Shown here: one piece after another, positions 61,270-64,000 of the stretch | How the letters are laid out: each line of letters starts with the position of its first letter | Numbering within the stretch: the first letter of the stretch is position 1 | Source of the DNA: Hydnum rufescens UP504 | Taxonomy: Eukaryota; Basidiomycota; Agaricomycetes; Cantharellales; Hydnaceae | DNA: 64,000 nucleotides | Direction: 5' to 3' | NCBI GenBank assembly: GCA_014904985.1 | Contig: MU129155.1 | Coordinates: 16,072-80,071 of the forward strand | Position numbers and translations under genes: made by a program | The notes under the pieces: model-generated | What the model saw: the letters and a program-made list of their open reading frames with translations, nothing else | What the model was told of the DNA's origin: nothing | Databases searched by the model: none

Positions 61270-61629
61270 TGGATGCTTATATAATATTGATTATATAATA
61301 CATTATGTTGCTATTTATGGTTAGGACCAGTTGGGCCCAGTTTGGGCCCAGTTGGGCCTAGTTGGGCCCAAATTTGGGCCCACATCTTGCTCAGGGGTAG
61401 GCTAATCAATTGTTTGGGCCAGAGTTGGGCCCAACTATATACAGACCTCTATAGGTATCAAATCTGCCCCAGATTGGTACCTAAGATAGGTATAAAAAGT
61501 GGCTGACCAGCCTGCGGCTGTCATAGAGTAATTAAAAGTACTATATATATCTATTTTTAGCGACAAAATTTTGGTACTGCAGAGCTCGCAAATGAAAATC
61601 CCAGTAGTAAAAATGGGCTCGCCACTACA

Positions 61630-61906
61630 TGTGACACATGCAGTGTGGTTGTACACCTGAACACTGTCACTCCCTAAAATCGAATAACTTCAAACTTTGC
61701 CCGACCTGTTATGCCAATGGTCACTTTTCTTCCAAGATGTTTAGTGGGGACTTCATCCGGGCTTGTATCCGCAAGCAAATTCAAGTATGTGGATGGCATC
61801 CACACAGACAATTGGACCAATGCTGAGACCCTCCTTTTGCTCAAAGGTATTGAGATGTTTGAAAACAATTGGGGTACAGTTAGTGAGCATGACCCTAGTG
61901 ACCGCT
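61630..61906 (+). pseudogene. SWI3/RSC8 (SMARCC-like) gene fragment
   Basis: Pieces in shifting frames read CDTC, HSLKSNNFKLCPTCYANGHF, SSKMFSGDFIR, then YVDGIHTDNWTNAETLLLLK and GIEMFENNWGTVSEH. These match the ZZ-type zinc finger and the start of the SANT domain of Swi3/Rsc8, core subunits of SWI/SNF chromatin remodellers. At least two frame changes break it, and neither the SWIRM domain upstream nor the leucine zipper downstream is present. It is a captured or retroposed fragment of a host gene among repeats. Confidence 0.8.
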
Positions 61907-62105
61907 GAATACATTCATGAATTCAAGCACTGGGATAGGAGAAGCCACTAATGTTAATGATGATTCATCTGAAAACAAGGATTAATTCTATATGGGATAC
62001 AAGGGCCATGGTCATATAAGTATGAAGTACTATAATACTATTTTGGGGACCCCGTATTAAAAGTACCATAAACACTATTTTCAGCAACAATTTTTCTTCT
62101 CAACC

Positions 62106-62234
62106 ATGACTTCTGATCATTCTACTACTACAAAGCGCCGTGGTTGACCTCGGAAGTATGATACCTCAGAGCTTCGAAGAGAGGCCCAAAATGCTCAGAG
62201 ACGGGCTCGGTATGCACGAGTACAAAAAAAGTGA
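62106..62234 (+). pseudogene. AT-hook leader peptide fragment with a TGA
   Basis: From the ATG at 62106 the frame reads MTSDHSTTTKRRG, TGA at 62145-62147, then PRKYDTSELRREAQNAQRRA and a basic end at the TGA 62232-62234. With CGA in place of the TGA the peptide would carry a KRRGRPRKY AT-hook followed by an Arg-rich helix, a start common to many transposon-related agaricomycete proteins. No downstream exon could be joined. Confidence 0.45.
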
Positions 62235-62283
62235 ATTAGTATTAGGGTGTTATGGACAGCTAAACTAACTACATTCATGAATT

Positions 62284-62641
62284 AAAGCTCTGGGATAGGA
62301 CAGCCCACCAATGCTAATAGCCACGACAAATATGGTACAAAAGAAGACGAAGTAAAGGGCGTCCATGAGGACTATGAGAGTAATGACGACAGCAGTAAAG
62401 AGGATTGCAAACAGGATGGCGAGGAGACGGGGGATGCAATTGACAAGGGTGAGGATGAAATTGGAATATCGCATCGTGGGGTGAAGACGCTCCAAACCAA
62501 GGAGGGTTTAATGTTGTGGAAGGCAGAGAGGGAAATCGAAGCATTGCGAGAGAAATGGATGTCCATGTTGGAGCTGATAGACGTGTTGGAGAAAGCAAAT
62601 ACCGATCTTAGGGAAGAGTTGCAGGAGTGGAGGGCGAGATA
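62284..62641 (+). pseudogene. Acidic, coiled-coil C-terminal exon
   Basis: The frame is open from 62284 to the TAA at 62639-62641 without an early ATG. An acidic half (DEVKGVHEDYESNDDSS, EETGDAIDKGEDE) precedes a heptad-like helix (LWKAEREIEALREKW, LIDVLEKANTDLREELQEW). Its first 15 codons resemble those at about 61928-61975, where the reading ends early. It looks like the last exon of an unrecognised gene, partly duplicated. An acceptor could not be fixed. Confidence 0.4.
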
Positions 62642-62692
62642 AATTATATACTACATGGTCGATGCGTACCTCTGATTCAGGCCTAGTAAAAT

Positions 62693-63713
62693 TCAACAAC
62701 CAAGCCAGAACCAGCATTTGGCAAGGACGTGCCTGCCCTGGACAATTTGTGCATGAGGAGTAAGGTGTAGACTCCCGGCATCCCGGGTACCAGCACTAAG
62801 TGTGGCCAAGCCAATGCTGGGTTCGGCTATGGGGGCGGGGACAAGTGGAAGAGTGCTTTCGTCGTGCATGACAGTATCTTCGTCCGGATTGGCAGTACCC
62901 TCAGCCAGGTCGTTTGCGCCCACTTTCTGACGTTTCTGGAATCGTGGGTAGCGACATGGGCCAGTTTTGCGTTTGTTTGTCTCTGTGGCGGAGCCAGAGG
63001 AGGTGATAGAAGGTGCGGCAGTAGATGGCACGATGGTAGATGGCATGATGGCAGACGGCACGACAGTAGACGGTGCAATGGTAGACAGCACAACGGTAGA
63101 CGGCGCAACAGTAGATGGCACGATGGTAGGCAAGGAAGCAGTAGATGAGGCAGGGATGGTATACCACCATTGGGGTGTCTCCTTGTACTGCAGAATGGAA
63201 GGAAGACAAAGAGGTGGGGACACAATGGGCTTCATTTTATTCAAAGTCGAGTGAAAGTGTTCGCGATAATCACCTGGCAGGGTGGTAATGGGAGACGAGC
63301 CTCTGCAGATTACAACTGATAACTTGTGGAAACCTATCCTTAGCAAGAGTCAGTGATTAGTGGACATACCTGTGGACCGAACCACATACCTTCTGTTTTG
63401 GCATGCTGGTCAGTCTCAAAACTACAAGGGAGGATCTGAATGATGTGGGCACAGTTCTCTAGATCAACACCGTCGATCATGATATCGTTGATATTATAAC
63501 ATCCAATCATCGGGGATGCATTGCAGAGAGTCTGCAGTAGGTAGAGCTGCGACTTTTGAGGGATCTCAAATCAAGCATGAATAAAGCCTGAGAACGAATA
63601 AACCTACCTGGGGATGCCACCAGATGCAATAAATGCACATTTCGAGGCGACGACAGAAGGCAACGAGATGAGCTAACCCATACAGCCAGAGAAGACTGAG
63701 AGATTGGTTCCAT
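62693..63713 (-). CDS. Hypothetical multi-exon protein with Pro/Ser/Thr repeat
   Basis: Three pieces join through plausible splice sites. The first ends YCIWWHPQ before a GTAGGT donor. The second reads YLLQTLCNASPMIGCYNINDIMIDGVDLENCAH and ends TEG before GTATGT. The last, ending at 62693, holds REHFHSTLNKMKPIVSPP, a low-complexity block made by a 15-bp minisatellite, and a basic NKRKTGPCRYPRFQKRQKV segment. Genes of this kind, with no named domain, occur near transposons in agaricomycetes. The start is uncertain, and the upstream side is occupied by an LTR-like element from 63755, which may have removed it or its promoter. Confidence 0.4.
63021..63125 (-). repeat. 15-bp minisatellite, seven units
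   Basis: Seven imperfect units of the form GTAGATGGCACGATG lie head to tail. On the minus strand each encodes a Pro-Ser-Thr-containing pentapeptide of the TIVPS/TVAPS kind within the hypothetical protein. Length preservation of the unit (15, a multiple of 3) fits selection for the frame. Confidence 0.75.
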
Positions 63714-63754
63714 GAGCGTGCATGAAAGTTTTTGGAAATACCAGGTATTCCGTT

Positions 63755-64000
63755 ATAGAAGAAGGGTTGGGAGCTCCGATGACTGTCAAATCAAAATCTG
63801 GATCAGCCAGTGTGTGGATGGGAGACTGTATTTCTGTTGTTATTCGTTGGGCTGGTTCGCTTCAATGGTTGATCACACTCTGTAAGACGTGTATGGTGTT
63901 CAGTGGAGAATAGGAAGGGATATGGACTAGCTGTAGTCAATGATATATCATGTAGGATGCTTGTAGAAAGGCTTATACGTCGTTCGTGTTGTGTTGGTCT
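63755..64000 (-). mobile_element. Type 2 LTR-like element, copy 3, cut by the window end
   Basis: The reverse complement matches the last roughly 245 bases of copies 1 and 2, from the TATAAGCC repeats through GATTTTGATTTGACAGTC to CTTCTAT. The adjacent pentamer is CCGTT (AACGG on the element strand), the presumed target duplication. Its partner lies beyond the window. Confidence 0.8.

Larger units (their letters stand above)
60268..61440. repeat. TTGGGCCCA word clusters flanking a palindromic element
   Basis: TTGGGCCCA-type words occur at 60278-60317 and again in a dense cluster at 61330-61435, on both sides of the hairpin at 60573-61269. The symmetry suggests subterminal repeats of one larger non-autonomous element that includes the hairpin. 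Ends and target duplication were not resolved. Confidence 0.5.

Overview
The window looks like nuclear DNA of a filamentous basidiomycete, most likely an Agaricomycete. The evidence is short GT-AG introns of about 50-65 nt cutting nearly every gene, TKL-type kinases with an HGDLKG catalytic loop, HSPA12-like Hsp70 genes, a DUF6589 relic, and LINE and copia relics of fungal type. No rRNA, tRNA or CRISPR array was seen. Product names come from reading motifs, not from any database search.

Region 1 (1-25436) is a tandem array of one convergent gene pair: a Dal5/TNA1-like MFS transporter on + and a three-part kinase gene on -. Four pairs are present (A-D), with the tail of a fifth at the left edge. 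Full-length pairs (A, C) alternate with pairs whose transporter lost its 5' half (B, D), so the real period is a two-pair block. Every kinase copy carries a different one-base lesion at or near a homopolymer. Small insertions decorate the array: an 80-bp palindrome, a 1.1-kb foldback and a 0.34-kb MITE-like element.

Region 2 (about 25440-37100) is a large LINE: ORF1 with a zinc knuckle, then ORF2 with endonuclease, RT and RNase H. Two solo-LTR-like elements are nested in ORF2, and removing each restores the reading frame. Region 3 (37085-44280) holds paired-hairpin tandem repeats, a DUF6589 relic and a second LINE, the last two on -.

Region 4 (45169-52604) has two tandem Hsp70-like genes of HSPA12 type. 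The first has a lipidation-like N-terminus and a weakened ATP-binding motif. Region 5 (52605-64000) is repeat-rich. It holds arrays built on GTTTAAAC, a broken minus-strand gene, a copia relic split by the second copy of the 1.7-kb LTR-like element, a 697-bp hairpin beside telomere-like G-rich DNA, a SWI3/RSC8-like gene fragment, small coding relics, and a third copy of the LTR-like element at the edge.

Two signals best fit something undescribed. One is the alternating MFS/kinase higher-order array. The other is a roughly 120-150-bp sequence module that recurs about ten times in at least three different element contexts.
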